Positions 16,093 to 25,486 of a stretch of 64,000 bases of DNA are shown piece after piece; within the stretch, counting starts at the first letter, position 1; each line of letters begins with the position of its first letter. The notes under the pieces were generated by a model. It was not told the DNA's origin and did not search any database. It worked only from the letters and a program-made list of their open reading frames with translations. The translations under genes and the position numbers were made by a program. Source of the DNA: Anaerolineales bacterium (GTDB lineage: Bacteria; Chloroflexota; Anaerolineae; Anaerolineales; UBA4823); assembly GCA_016935755.1 (NCBI GenBank), contig JAFGQI010000125.1, positions 62,001-126,000 of the forward strand. The letters run 5' to 3'.

Positions 16093-17103
16093 ATGAAAAT
16101 TCTCGTCACTGGCGGCGCTGGTTTTATCGGCAGCCACACCTGCCTGGAAATGCTTCAAGAAGGTTATGAAATAACTGTCGTGGACAACCTGTGCAACAGC
16201 AAGGAAGAAGCCCTGATACGCGTCCAGGCAATTACGGGTAAACCTCTGACCTTCCACAAAGTCGACCTGCTGGATCGCCAGGCGCTCGAACAGGTCTTTG
16301 CAAGCGACTCCTTCGATGCTGTCATCCACTTCGCCGGGCTAAAAGCGCCTGGCGAGTCGGTCAGCATCCCTCTGCGCTATTATCAAAATAACATTACCGG
16401 CACGATAAACCTTTTGGAGGTTATGGCGCATTATGGCGTTAAGTCCCTGGTTTTCAGCTCATCCTGCACTGTTTATGGTGAAGCGAAAACAGTTCCCATC
16501 CGGGAAGACTTCCCCTTAGGGGCGATCAATCCTTATGGTCGCACAAAACTGATGATCGAACAAATCCTGGCGGACCTGTACACTTCCGATAACAGCTGGG
16601 ACATTGCGCTGCTGCGTTATTTTAATCCAGTCGGCGCCCATCCAAGCGGACGAATTGGTGAAGACCCCCAGGGCATCCCCAATAACCTGCTGCCTTATGT
16701 GGCCCAGGTCGCGGTGGGCCGGCTGCCAGAGCTGCACGTATTTGGCAATGATTATCCCACACCCGACGGAACCTGTATTCGAGATTACGTTCATGTCGTT
16801 GACCTGGCGTTAGGACATCTGCGCGCCCTTGAAAAGCTCCAGACACACCCCGGACTGGTGGCCTACAACCTGGGCACGAACCGGGGCCACAGCGTGATGG
16901 AAGTGATCGCCGCCTTTGAGAAGGCCTGTGGCCACGCCATACCCCACCGGGTGGTTGAACGCAGGCCAGGCGATGCGGCAGTCAGTTATGCCGATGCCAG
17001 CAAAGCCAACCGCGAATTGGGCTGGCGGAGCGAAAAGAGCATGGATGATATCTGCGCCGATATGTGGCGTTGGCAGAAGAATAACCCCTATGGATACAGT
17101 TAA
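16093..17103 (+). CDS. galE: UDP-glucose 4-epimerase
   Basis: The 336-residue protein is an extended short-chain dehydrogenase that interconverts UDP-glucose and UDP-galactose. It has the NAD-binding GGAGFIGSH (about 7-15), the Ser-containing SSSCTVYG and the catalytic YGRTK (Tyr-x3-Lys). HFAGLKAPGES and NPVGAHPSG are GalE hallmarks. A ribosome site (AAGGA) sits 7 nt before the ATG. Its end overlaps the following GNAT gene by 14 nt. Substrate could extend to the N-acetylated sugars; this is not decidable from what I see. Confidence 0.94.
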   Translation: MKILVTGGAGFIGSHTCLEMLQEGYEITVVDNLCNSKEEALIRVQAITGKPLTFHKVDLLDRQALEQVFASDSFDAVIHFAGLKAPGESVSIPLRYYQNNITGTINLLEVMAHYGVKSLVFSSSCTVYGEAKTVPIREDFPLGAINPYGRTKLMIEQILADLYTSDNSWDIALLRYFNPVGAHPSGRIGEDPQGIPNNLLPYVAQVAVGRLPELHVFGNDYPTPDGTCIRDYVHVVDLALGHLRALEKLQTHPGLVAYNLGTNRGHSVMEVIAAFEKACGHAIPHRVVERRPGDAAVSYADASKANRELGWRSEKSMDDICADMWRWQKNNPYGYS

Positions 17104-17728
17104 AATCCCCAACCTCGCATATCGGATTCAGACAGACCGTCTCGTGCTGCGCTGCTGGAACCCAGCCGACGCACAGCTGATGAAGACCGCTGTCGATGAG
17201 AGCCTGGAGCACCTGCTTCCGTGGATGCCCTGGGCGGCAGACGAACCGCAAGAAATCGAGCAAAAAATCGAGATTTTGCGCCGTTTTCGAGGAGAATTTG
17301 ACCTGGGACAGAATTTTATCTATGGCATTTTCAACATTGACGAGACCAGAGTAATAGGCGGCACCGGCTTACACCCCAGAATAGGCGAACAGGCTTTGGA
17401 AATTGGCTATTGGATTCATAAGGATTTCATTAACCAGGGGCTGGCGACCGAGGCCTCTGCGGCGTTGACCAAGGTCGCCTTCACCCTTTGTTCTGTCCGG
17501 CGAGTGGAAATCCACTGCGATCCAGCCAATGTGCGCAGCGCATCGGTGCCGCGCAAGCTGGGTTATACTCACGAAGCAACCTTGCGCAAGCGCTTGTCTG
17601 GCCCAGAAGGGCAACTGGCGGATGAGATGATTTGGAGTCTGTTTGCCGACCAATACCCCTCCAGCCCATCGGCAGCTGCTGTTATTGAAGTTTTTGATGC
17701 TGCTATGAGAAAAATCACCTGCGCATAG
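17090..17728 (+). CDS. GNAT-family N-acetyltransferase (RimJ/RimL-like)
   Basis: The 212-residue protein opens with IQTDRLVLRCWNPADAQ, the usual start of RimJ/RimL-type acetyltransferases. It has the acetyl-CoA region EIGYWIHKDFINQGLATEA and the VHCDPANVRSASVPRKLGY-like segment near the C-terminal half (here IHCDPAN). The start ATG lies inside the end of galE (14-nt overlap); longer in-frame starts upstream are unlikely because they would extend far into galE. It probably acetylates a protein N-terminus or a small amine; the target is unknown. Confidence 0.85.
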   Translation: MDTVKIPNLAYRIQTDRLVLRCWNPADAQLMKTAVDESLEHLLPWMPWAADEPQEIEQKIEILRRFRGEFDLGQNFIYGIFNIDETRVIGGTGLHPRIGEQALEIGYWIHKDFINQGLATEASAALTKVAFTLCSVRRVEIHCDPANVRSASVPRKLGYTHEATLRKRLSGPEGQLADEMIWSLFADQYPSSPSAAAVIEVFDAAMRKITCA

Positions 17729-17746
17729 AAAGGGAAAAGCAGAGCT

Positions 17747-18709
17747 ATGGAATATCGCTATCTTGGTCGCAGCGGGCTGAAAGTCTCTGAGTTGTGCCTG
17801 GGGACGATGCAATTTGGCTGGACTGCAGATGAAGCGTTGTCTTACCAGATCCTGGATGCAGCCTACGAAGCAGGAATCAACTTTTTCGATACGGCTGACA
17901 TCTATTCAACCTGGGTCGACGGCAACCCTGGCGGGGTGGCTGAGACCATCCTGGGAAAGTGGTTGAAGAAGTCAGCCATTCCTCGCCAAAAGTTGGTTAT
18001 CGCCACAAAAGTGCGCGGGAGATTGGGGGATGGAGCAAACGATGAGGGTCTTTCGCGCGCCCATATCATCAGCGCCGCAGAAAACTCTTTGCACCGCCTG
18101 GGGACAGATTACATTGATTTATACCAGACCCACTGGTTTGATGAAAATACGCCCATCGAAGAAACCCTCTCCGCGCTGGATGCTCTGATCAGTCAGGGAA
18201 AAGTACGTTACATTGGCTGTTCGAATTATCCAGCCTGGCGATTGACCGAAGCTCTCTGGGTTTCACGCCTGGAACACCTGGCAGGTTTTGTTTCACTTCA
18301 ACCCCACTATAACCTGGTTCATCGAGCAGAATTCGAGAGAGAACTGGAGGTCGTATGCCGCAGGTATGGCCTGGGCGTGATTCCTTACAGCCCTCTGGCA
18401 GGCGGCTTCCTGACCGGGAAATATCGCCAAGACGCCTCGCCGGATAGCGTCCGCCTGGAAGGTGCGCGCCGTTACTTCACTGAGCGCAATTGGGAGCTTT
18501 TAGACAAAATGGCATCGCTTGGGCAGGATAGAAGCCGGTCCGTCTCGCAGATCGCCCTGGCCTGGATGCTTTCCAATCCCGTGATCACCAGCCCGATCAT
18601 CGGGCCTCACACAATCGAACAATTACAGGACAACCTTGGTGCAGCAGGCTTGCGCCTGGAAGCGGGAGAAAAACACCTGCTGGATGAACTGTCCACCTGG
18701 AAAGATTGA
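17747..18709 (+). CDS. Aldo/keto reductase
   Basis: The 320-residue TIM-barrel oxidoreductase reduces carbonyls with NADPH. The catalytic tetrad is complete: D48 and Y53 (NFFDTADIYS), K89 (ATKV) and H130 (YQTHWFD). The start MEYRYLGRSGLKVSELCLGTM and the later VIPYSPLAGGFLTGKY are typical of the AKR11/YdhF-like branch. It lies 18 nt after the GNAT gene, making galE-GNAT-AKR a likely operon. The physiological substrate is not evident. Confidence 0.9.
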   Translation: MEYRYLGRSGLKVSELCLGTMQFGWTADEALSYQILDAAYEAGINFFDTADIYSTWVDGNPGGVAETILGKWLKKSAIPRQKLVIATKVRGRLGDGANDEGLSRAHIISAAENSLHRLGTDYIDLYQTHWFDENTPIEETLSALDALISQGKVRYIGCSNYPAWRLTEALWVSRLEHLAGFVSLQPHYNLVHRAEFERELEVVCRRYGLGVIPYSPLAGGFLTGKYRQDASPDSVRLEGARRYFTERNWELLDKMASLGQDRSRSVSQIALAWMLSNPVITSPIIGPHTIEQLQDNLGAAGLRLEAGEKHLLDELSTWKD

Positions 18710-18737
18710 GCCCGCCCGGGTCGATCCAGAATACTAC

Positions 18738-19709
18738 CTACTCTAAGGTCGATAGGATTTTCTCCCAGACCGCGGCAAAAGCAGAAACTACTTCCGGGTC
18801 ATACATATTGCCGCTCCCAACCAGTATCTGCTGCAAGGCGCGCTCGGGAGAAACCGCACTTTGATAGACGCGCAAGGTCGTCATCGCGTCGAACGAATCC
18901 GCCACAGTCACAATGCGCGCCGCCAGGGGGATATCCTCACCCGCCAAGCCATCCGGGTAACCCAATCCATCCCAGCGTTCGTGGTGGTGGCGAATGATCG
19001 GAATCGCCTGTGCCAGATAGGGCACGCTGTGTAACAGTTCTGAACCTATCACCGCATGCTGCTTCATTTCCTCCCATTCATCGCCTGTAAGCGGCCCAGC
19101 TTTGTATAAGACATCTTCCCGAATATAAATCTTGCCAATATCATGCAAAATTGCCCCAAATTGCAGAGCCTTGATCTGGACTGGCGACATACCCATATAT
19201 TCGGCAATGAATGTGCAAAAACGCATGACTCGCTCGACATGCCCGCGAGTATAATGGTCGCGCAGTTCGATAGCGTTTGCCAGCATAATCAAACTGGCCT
19301 GGTAAGCCTGCTGCAGCTGGGCCAACATCAACTGTTGGCTGCGGTCCAGCCGCGAACGAATTGTGGCGATAAGCTCCTGGCGGTCCACCGGTTTGACCAG
19401 GTAATCTTCAACGCCCAGTTTTTTACTTGCAAAGACATCGTTTCTTTCCCCACGCGCAGTCAGGTAAATAAATGGTATCGTGACCCACTCAGGTCGCAGA
19501 CGCACGGCATTATAAAACTCAAACCCATCCATTTCGGGCATTGATATATCCGATAAAATCAAATCTGGAGAAACTGCATCCATCAGTTCAAGCGCTCTCA
19601 ACCCATGTGGAGCGGACATCACCTTAAAACCCTCCGTCTCCAATAGAATTCTGAGGCCTTCCCGCAATATATCATGGTCTTCTACGATTAAGATAGTGGC
19701 TTCTGCCAT
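18738..19709 (-). CDS. Response regulator with HD-GYP c-di-GMP phosphodiesterase domain
   Basis: The 323-residue protein has a receiver domain (residues 1-120) with phospho-acceptor D54 (LILSDISMP) and K106 (LVKP), joined by a helical linker to an HD-GYP domain with H189-D190 (ILHDIGKI) and HHERWDGLGYPDGL (242-255), the hallmark of active c-di-GMP phosphodiesterases. It begins 2 nt after the stop of the histidine kinase gene, so the pair is a two-component system whose output is c-di-GMP breakdown. A GGDEF cyclase lies at 40268-42352 in the same window. Confidence 0.94.
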   Translation of the reverse strand: MAEATILIVEDHDILREGLRILLETEGFKVMSAPHGLRALELMDAVSPDLILSDISMPEMDGFEFYNAVRLRPEWVTIPFIYLTARGERNDVFASKKLGVEDYLVKPVDRQELIATIRSRLDRSQQLMLAQLQQAYQASLIMLANAIELRDHYTRGHVERVMRFCTFIAEYMGMSPVQIKALQFGAILHDIGKIYIREDVLYKAGPLTGDEWEEMKQHAVIGSELLHSVPYLAQAIPIIRHHHERWDGLGYPDGLAGEDIPLAARIVTVADSFDAMTTLRVYQSAVSPERALQQILVGSGNMYDPEVVSAFAAVWEKILSTLE

Positions 19710-19711
19710 GT

Positions 19712-22564
19712 TTACTCTTCACTTAATGGAAACTCAACCATAAAAAGCGACCCTTTTCCGACTTCGCTATCAACTTTAATGGCACCCTGATGCAGATCGA
19801 CAATTTCCTTGACAATCGCCAGCCCCAGGCCTGTGCCGGGGGAATCCGTTTGCCGGGCGTTCCTCCCCCGATAGAAACGATCAAATAGAAATGGCATGTC
19901 TTCTGTATCAATCCCAATACCAGTATCCTGAATTTCTAAACAAACCCGCGAATCTCGTAACAAAGTGCGCACCTGCACTTCACCCTGTGGTGTGTAGCGG
20001 ATAGCATTGGTTAGAAGGTTAGAGATCAGCCTCGCCAGCTGTTTCGGATCGCCCTGAATACGCGGCAGTCCTGATGACAGGTTGAACACCATCTCCAGAT
20101 TAGCCGACCTGGCCAGAGACTGGTAGGTGTCCACTAATTCATGAACGATCGAATTTAGGGAGATGGATTGCATGTCTGCACAGCGGTCTTTTTCTGCCAT
20201 CAGGCTGTTCAGATCAAACATCGATTCTGCCATCGCTTTCAAAAGCCGGCTTTGTTCCTTCAATACCGCCAGGTATTGTGGCTGAGATGCAGGAGGGGCG
20301 TTTTCCAACAAATCCATATACAAACAGATGTTGGAGATTGGAGTGCGCAGCTCATGCGAAATGTCGGCGATAAAATGATCCTTAAGCTTCTCAATTCTTT
20401 TCAAGCGGGTGATATCTCGTTGAGAGGCAACATAACCTGAGATTTGTCCATCCTGATCACGCAATGGCGCGATGGTGATATTGATATCATAGGTGTGGCC
20501 GTCCTTGGCCCGGGCAACCAATTCGCCCCGCCAGGATGCGCCCGATTGCACCACTTCCCGCATTTCATCAATAGTGCTGGAATTATTCTGCTCATGCAGC
20601 AAGATGCGGTAATTCTTTCCAATCAATTCTGTTTGGGTATAACCAGAAATATCTTCAAAAGCAGCATTGACCATCAGAACAGCGCCATCGGTGCTAATGA
20701 CAATAACCCCATCTCCGATATTAGCCAGGATGGTTTCGACACGCTGCCTGGCATCATGCATTTGAGCAGCGCGTTCTTCCACTCGCTGCTCAAGATCGGA
20801 GGCATGATCTCGCAATCGTGCAAGCAGGGCCAGGTTTTCAGCTTTTCGGCCAACTTGATGGGATATCAGATGAAAAAGCTGGATATCTTCCTGGCTGTAG
20901 AAATCCCCTTCAATCCTGGGCCCCACAAGGAGCACCCCCTGCACAGCGCTATGCCCAATCACAGGAACCCATAATTCAACCTGAGCAAATTGGAATACCC
21001 GCTGCCCTTGGCGCGAGGAATCTCTTTTCGCTAAATAGGCTGGCAACGAGTCTTTGGAAATAAATTCTCCCGTTGATAAAAGGCTCTTCTCCTCGGCTGG
21101 TATCTCCTGTAAATCATGCAAAGGCCATTGACTCTGCAAAGCCGAAGGAGATGTTCCAGATGAAATAACTTTTCCTTGTTCATCCCAAAATAGCATCGCC
21201 GCGGCCTGCAAACGGATGTTTTTAACCAGGGTTGAACTGACTGCTTCCGCCAGCAAGCGGAGATCAGTAATATGGTCGACTTCACGAATGATCTGGTCAC
21301 TCACAGAACGAAGATCATACCAATTACCATAAAAAACCATGGCGACAGCTTTACGAATATTTCGGCTCAGAAAGACATACAACCCTGCCAGAACAAGAGT
21401 TAGGAAAAAGAGTAAAACAGGGACCTGACTGGATTCTAAAAATCCCACTCGATCGATCGCCAGAATCGCCAGAGACAACAAGCTCGCCACGATGAAGTAA
21501 ACGCCGAAGTATGTCACCCCAACGCTGATGTAAGGCTCAATCCGGACCAACTGTGGGCGGAAGATGATATAGCCATAACCAAAGGGCAGTAGAGCTAACA
21601 TTAAGAAGCTGTATTGATAAATGATTATTGGTTGGCCAAAAAGAATATCGGGCAGCAGGCTCAAGCTCACGACCGGCAATATACTCAAAACACCTCCCAG
21701 CGTCAACATCCGGATTTGCCAGCGAATACCTGGTTTTTTCGTATGATAATAAGTATATAAGAGAATCACTAACGCCAGCAGCACGGTAAATGCCAGGAAT
21801 ATGCGGTTAATTAACGACCAGTGCACGAATAAGGGACGCGCTCTTAGCCCTGCTGGCCCCCAAATTAAGTATGGGATGCCCAAGACTAAAGCCAATCCAA
21901 AAAGCCCGATCATGAGAGGGCGGAACCGTTTCGGATCAAAATGCTGAGGAAACACCAGGTGCAGGTAAACAGCCAGCGGACCGATCAAACATGACAGCAG
22001 GTTAAACAATCGAGAAGGAGCCTCAAACCCTAAGGTGGAAAGCATTCCTGCGGTAAGCAGAGCGGCGACGGCCTGGCAGACCCAAAAGATCAGGGCAACG
22101 TTAGAAGTCGTGCGTGAAAAGAACTTCACACTCATCGCCATACCCCAGAACACCACAGCCACCAGTAAGGGAATAATGCGCCGGACGACTTCATCGACGG
22201 GCGGATCAAATAAAGTAAGACGGCCCTCGATCTGCTGTGACCCGCGTCGTATGACAATGGGCACCTGTTCCCCTGGCAGCTTCCCGCGATAATCCGGGTA
22301 GCTTTGGGTGATTAAAACATCATCGATTATGATTAGGATATCCCCCTGGCGAACCAGGCCATACTCCGGGCTGGCCGGGTCTATCTCGACGATCGCCCCA
22401 TCCTGTGCCACTCCGCGTAATCCGTCATCTAAATAATAGAAAGCCTGAAAAAAACTATACACCAGCAGAGCCAGGATCACCATTGCCGTTCCGAAAGGCA
22501 ACAGCCGCCCTATCCAAATCAGCGCTTTCCCCATCACAAGCCGCTTATCTTGTTCCATATCCAT
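19712..22564 (-). CDS. Multi-domain sensor histidine kinase with extracellular PDZ-like domain (ComP-like input)
   Basis: The 950-residue protein has an N-terminal membrane helix, a PDZ-like loop (about 55-115, GLVRQGDILIIIDD), then about eight more membrane helices (about 128-400), a GAF-like domain (about 430-590), a coiled coil, a PAS domain (about 615-730), HisKA with H737 (ISHELRTP) and an HATPase domain with the N, G1 and G2 boxes (NLLTNAIRYTP, DTGIGI, GTGLGLAIV). The membrane part resembles Bacillus ComP. Translation may begin at the ATG at 22564 or the ATG at 22558; the second lies 7 nt after a TGTTAAAAT extended -10 and would be leaderless. The partner is the HD-GYP regulator. Confidence 0.93.
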   Translation of the reverse strand: MDMEQDKRLVMGKALIWIGRLLPFGTAMVILALLVYSFFQAFYYLDDGLRGVAQDGAIVEIDPASPEYGLVRQGDILIIIDDVLITQSYPDYRGKLPGEQVPIVIRRGSQQIEGRLTLFDPPVDEVVRRIIPLLVAVVFWGMAMSVKFFSRTTSNVALIFWVCQAVAALLTAGMLSTLGFEAPSRLFNLLSCLIGPLAVYLHLVFPQHFDPKRFRPLMIGLFGLALVLGIPYLIWGPAGLRARPLFVHWSLINRIFLAFTVLLALVILLYTYYHTKKPGIRWQIRMLTLGGVLSILPVVSLSLLPDILFGQPIIIYQYSFLMLALLPFGYGYIIFRPQLVRIEPYISVGVTYFGVYFIVASLLSLAILAIDRVGFLESSQVPVLLFFLTLVLAGLYVFLSRNIRKAVAMVFYGNWYDLRSVSDQIIREVDHITDLRLLAEAVSSTLVKNIRLQAAAMLFWDEQGKVISSGTSPSALQSQWPLHDLQEIPAEEKSLLSTGEFISKDSLPAYLAKRDSSRQGQRVFQFAQVELWVPVIGHSAVQGVLLVGPRIEGDFYSQEDIQLFHLISHQVGRKAENLALLARLRDHASDLEQRVEERAAQMHDARQRVETILANIGDGVIVISTDGAVLMVNAAFEDISGYTQTELIGKNYRILLHEQNNSSTIDEMREVVQSGASWRGELVARAKDGHTYDINITIAPLRDQDGQISGYVASQRDITRLKRIEKLKDHFIADISHELRTPISNICLYMDLLENAPPASQPQYLAVLKEQSRLLKAMAESMFDLNSLMAEKDRCADMQSISLNSIVHELVDTYQSLARSANLEMVFNLSSGLPRIQGDPKQLARLISNLLTNAIRYTPQGEVQVRTLLRDSRVCLEIQDTGIGIDTEDMPFLFDRFYRGRNARQTDSPGTGLGLAIVKEIVDLHQGAIKVDSEVGKGSLFMVEFPLSEE

Positions 22565-22676
22565 GATTTTAACATAATGTTTTCATCAAGGCTGTACGAA
22601 ATCCTAAACCTGTTATCATCTTTTCCAGGTATACTTAGCGCCGCGTAAGTGGAAATAAGAAGCAAGGAGGCTTGAA

Positions 22677-23615
22677 ATGGCTCAAAATAAGAATGGGGAA
22701 ACCCCAATCCACACCCTCGACTTAAATTTCATGGATACTCCCGGGGCAATTGCCAGCTATCTGATCCCACATGAGCATGGCGCGGTGTTGGTCGAATGCG
22801 GGCCAGGTTCTACTGTCCCAGCACTTAAGAATAACCTGCAAGCGCATGGTTTCAAGGTGACAGATATCACGGATGTCCTTTTGACCCATATTCACCTGGA
22901 TCACGGTGGAGCAGCCGGTTGGCTGGCGCGGCAAGGGGCGCGCATTCACGTGCATCCCGTTGGAGCTCCGCATCTGATCGATCCAGAAAAATTATTATCC
23001 AGCGCGGCTCGCATCTATGGGGATCTGATGCAAAAGTTGTGGGGAGAGTTCCTGCCCGTGCCGCCAGAAAAGCTGGCAGTTCCACAGGATGGGGATGTGA
23101 TTGAGATTGGCAAACTCCGTTTTCGGGCGGTGGACACACCTGGGCATGCTTACCATCATTATGTGTATATATTCGAAGATATCTGCTTTACCGGCGATGT
23201 GGGAGGTGTGCGTTTGGATTCAGTCCGCCACCTGCGTTTACCCACCCCTCCACCCGAATTTCACCTGGAAATCTGGCGAGAGAGCCTCAACCGCCTGATG
23301 GGTGAATTCTCGCACGGCGCGTTCCAGAGGATTGCCCCAACCCATTTCGGCGTGTTCAGTGACGCCGCCTGGCATCTGGCAGAGCTCCACAAAGCCCTGG
23401 ACGATATCGAGGCCTGGATGGAGGCGGTTATGCCCGCTGATCCATCCATTGAAACCATCCATCAGGAATTTATGAGCTGGACCGAGCAGCGCTCCTTAAA
23501 CCAGGGACTCGATCCAAACCTGATCCGGGCCTATGAGCTGGCGAACCCCTCCTGGATGTCTCCCCCTGGCATTGAGCGCTACTGGCGAAAAAACCGCAAG
23601 CCAACGGATGGCTGA
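22677..23615 (+). CDS. MBL-fold metallohydrolase
   Basis: The 312-residue protein has the metallo-beta-lactamase fold metal motif THIHLDHGG (about 70-78), plus downstream ligands in DTPGHAYHHYVY and TGDVGG. It resembles glyoxalase II-type thioesterases with an extra C-terminal helical region (about 210-312). AAGGAGGC gives an excellent ribosome site about 7 nt before the ATG. A sirtuin gene follows after 45 nt, so the two may be co-transcribed. The substrate is unknown. Confidence 0.87.
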   Translation: MAQNKNGETPIHTLDLNFMDTPGAIASYLIPHEHGAVLVECGPGSTVPALKNNLQAHGFKVTDITDVLLTHIHLDHGGAAGWLARQGARIHVHPVGAPHLIDPEKLLSSAARIYGDLMQKLWGEFLPVPPEKLAVPQDGDVIEIGKLRFRAVDTPGHAYHHYVYIFEDICFTGDVGGVRLDSVRHLRLPTPPPEFHLEIWRESLNRLMGEFSHGAFQRIAPTHFGVFSDAAWHLAELHKALDDIEAWMEAVMPADPSIETIHQEFMSWTEQRSLNQGLDPNLIRAYELANPSWMSPPGIERYWRKNRKPTDG

Positions 23616-23660
23616 ACCAGAGAATCTGTCAACTCATCCATCTTCTATTCCACTACTCAG

Positions 23661-24419
23661 ATGCTCACAGAGCAGTTTCCCATCCCCTGGCCGTTGGTTG
23701 AACTGCTTCGTTCAGCCCAACGAGTAGCCGTGCTGACCGGAGCAGGGGTATCTGCCGAGAGTGGAGTGCCCACGTTTCGAGAAGCTCAAACCGGGCTGTG
23801 GTCAAACTACCGGCCAGAAGAACTGGCTACCCCCCAAGCCTTTCTCCACAATCCGCGCCTGGTATGGGAATGGTATGCCTGGAGGCGAAACCTGGTGTTA
23901 AAAGCTGAGCCAAATCCGGCTCACCTCGCCCTGGTTGAACTGGAGCAGCGATTTCCCCATTTCACCTTGATCACCCAAAACGTAGATAACCTGCATCAGC
24001 GCGCCGGCAGCGGCAAACGTTTTCCAGTCATTGAACTGCATGGGAATATCCTGCGGACAAAATGCTTTGAAGAAAATCGGGAAATCGCCAGCTGGCAAGA
24101 AACCGGCGAGACACCGCCGCGCTGCCCACACTGCGGCGGTATGCTGCGACCGGATGTGGTCTGGTTCAACGAACCTCTGCCGGAACAGGCCTTACAAGCA
24201 GCCTGGGAGGCAGCCCAGAACTGCCAGGTTTTCCTATCCATCGGCACCTCGGGCATTGTCCAACCGGCTGCATCTCTGCCCTATCGGGCATTGGATGCTG
24301 GCGCGGCAGTGGTTGAAATTAACCCGGACGAAACTCCCCTCACCCGATCAGCCACTTTTGTATTATCTGGGCCTGCAGGACAGGCGCTGCCCGCATTACT
24401 TTCTGCGCTAACCCCTTAG
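23661..24419 (+). CDS. NAD-dependent protein deacylase (sirtuin, class III-like)
   Basis: The 252-residue protein is a SIR2 enzyme that removes acyl groups from lysine using NAD. It shows GAGVSAESGVPTFR (27-40), TQNVDNLH (105-112) and catalytic H127. Y72 and R75 form the YxxR signature of class III sirtuins, which prefer succinyl or malonyl lysine. Only three Cys are present in the zinc region (C135, C155, C158); the fourth expected position reads E, so metal binding may be altered or completed by another residue. No clear Shine-Dalgarno is visible before the ATG. Confidence 0.92.
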   Translation: MLTEQFPIPWPLVELLRSAQRVAVLTGAGVSAESGVPTFREAQTGLWSNYRPEELATPQAFLHNPRLVWEWYAWRRNLVLKAEPNPAHLALVELEQRFPHFTLITQNVDNLHQRAGSGKRFPVIELHGNILRTKCFEENREIASWQETGETPPRCPHCGGMLRPDVVWFNEPLPEQALQAAWEAAQNCQVFLSIGTSGIVQPAASLPYRALDAGAAVVEINPDETPLTRSATFVLSGPAGQALPALLSALTP

Positions 24420-24453
24420 CATCTGGCTTGCTGAGTGTCAGGATCACAACCGT

Positions 24454-25344
24454 TCACGTCTTCCGAATTTGCACCAGCCAGACGCCCATTAAAATTATTC
24501 CCCCGCCTACAAGCGAAGACCACAGCAATGGCTCGTTGATCAGCAGCGCCGCCACCATTACGGTTACCAGCGGCTCCAGGTAGATGAACGCGCCTGTCTG
24601 CGCTACTGGTAGAACCTGCAGTGCATCGAACCAGAAAATATACGCCAGACCCGAACAAAAGATGCCCAGAAAGCCCACCCCCAACCAGCCATCCCAGGGT
24701 AGAGAAGAAATCTCAGCCATCCCTGATCCGCTGAAGAAATGCACCGAGGTGAACAGCCAGCCAAATAACATGACATAAAACATCATCCAGGTAGCAGGAT
24801 AACGCTGGAGGCCACGCCGGGATAAAGCAGAGAAAACCGCCCAGTTAGGAGCGCTGATTAGAACCAATACATCACCAACGGTACCAATTTTTCCAGCCAA
24901 CAAGGCAGAGATATCGCCCCGGGTGACCACCAGAACAACACCAACAGCAGCCAGGGAAATCCCCAGGATTTGCTTCCCTAAAAGCTTTTCTCTCAGGATC
25001 AACCAGCCCAAGAGCGCCATAAAGATGGGTGTTGTGGCTACAATCCAGGCGGTAGTAGTCGCCTGGGCTGTCACCAGCCCGGTAGACTGGAGCCATTGGT
25101 GAAAGGTGATGCCAATAAAACCCAACAACGCCAGATAAGGCGCTTCCTTAGCGGCAGGTAAGGCAAACTGCTTTCGCCCAACAACAACGATCCCCAGAAT
25201 CAACACCCCCATAGCAAACCGCAGCCAAACGACGGTAATGGGAGAAACATACTGCAGGGCAACCTTGGTGGCGACAAAAGACACTCCCCATACCATAACT
25301 GCACAGAGCGCTTCAAACATGGCGAGGGTTGCGCTGCGCCGCAT
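24454..25344 (-). CDS. EamA/DMT-family transporter
   Basis: The 296-residue protein has about ten hydrophobic helices arranged as two EamA repeats, the first around MVWGVSFVATKVAL and the second around LGIFCSGLAYIFWFDAL. Such proteins export amino acids, nucleotides or other metabolites. A 46-codon membrane ORF ends one nucleotide before its ATG and may be coupled to it. The gene is divergent from the aminotransferase. The substrate cannot be told. Confidence 0.88.
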   Translation of the reverse strand: MRRSATLAMFEALCAVMVWGVSFVATKVALQYVSPITVVWLRFAMGVLILGIVVVGRKQFALPAAKEAPYLALLGFIGITFHQWLQSTGLVTAQATTTAWIVATTPIFMALLGWLILREKLLGKQILGISLAAVGVVLVVTRGDISALLAGKIGTVGDVLVLISAPNWAVFSALSRRGLQRYPATWMMFYVMLFGWLFTSVHFFSGSGMAEISSLPWDGWLGVGFLGIFCSGLAYIFWFDALQVLPVAQTGAFIYLEPLVTVMVAALLINEPLLWSSLVGGGIILMGVWLVQIRKT

Positions 25345-25345
25345 A

Positions 25346-25486
25346 TTACCCCAAACCCGGCAGCCAGGGTATTCCCAGCAGCAGAACCAGTATGGTCAGG
25401 GTAAACCAGATCACCGCGCAAAATCCAGGAAAGCAGTGCGCGTCAGAGGGTTTAAGAATACATAAAGCCAGAACGGCTAAATACAT
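25346..25486 (-). CDS. Possible small single-pass membrane protein (46 residues)
   Basis: An ATG-started 46-codon frame encodes MYLAVLALCILKPSDAHC, then a strongly hydrophobic stretch (FCAVIWFTLTILVLLLGIPW) and stops as TAA one nucleotide before the EamA ATG. Position and composition suggest a small co-expressed membrane peptide, but the ribosome site is weak and I recognise no family. It could also be chance open frame in the EamA leader. Confidence 0.35.
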   Translation of the reverse strand: MYLAVLALCILKPSDAHCFPGFCAVIWFTLTILVLLLGIPWLPGLG

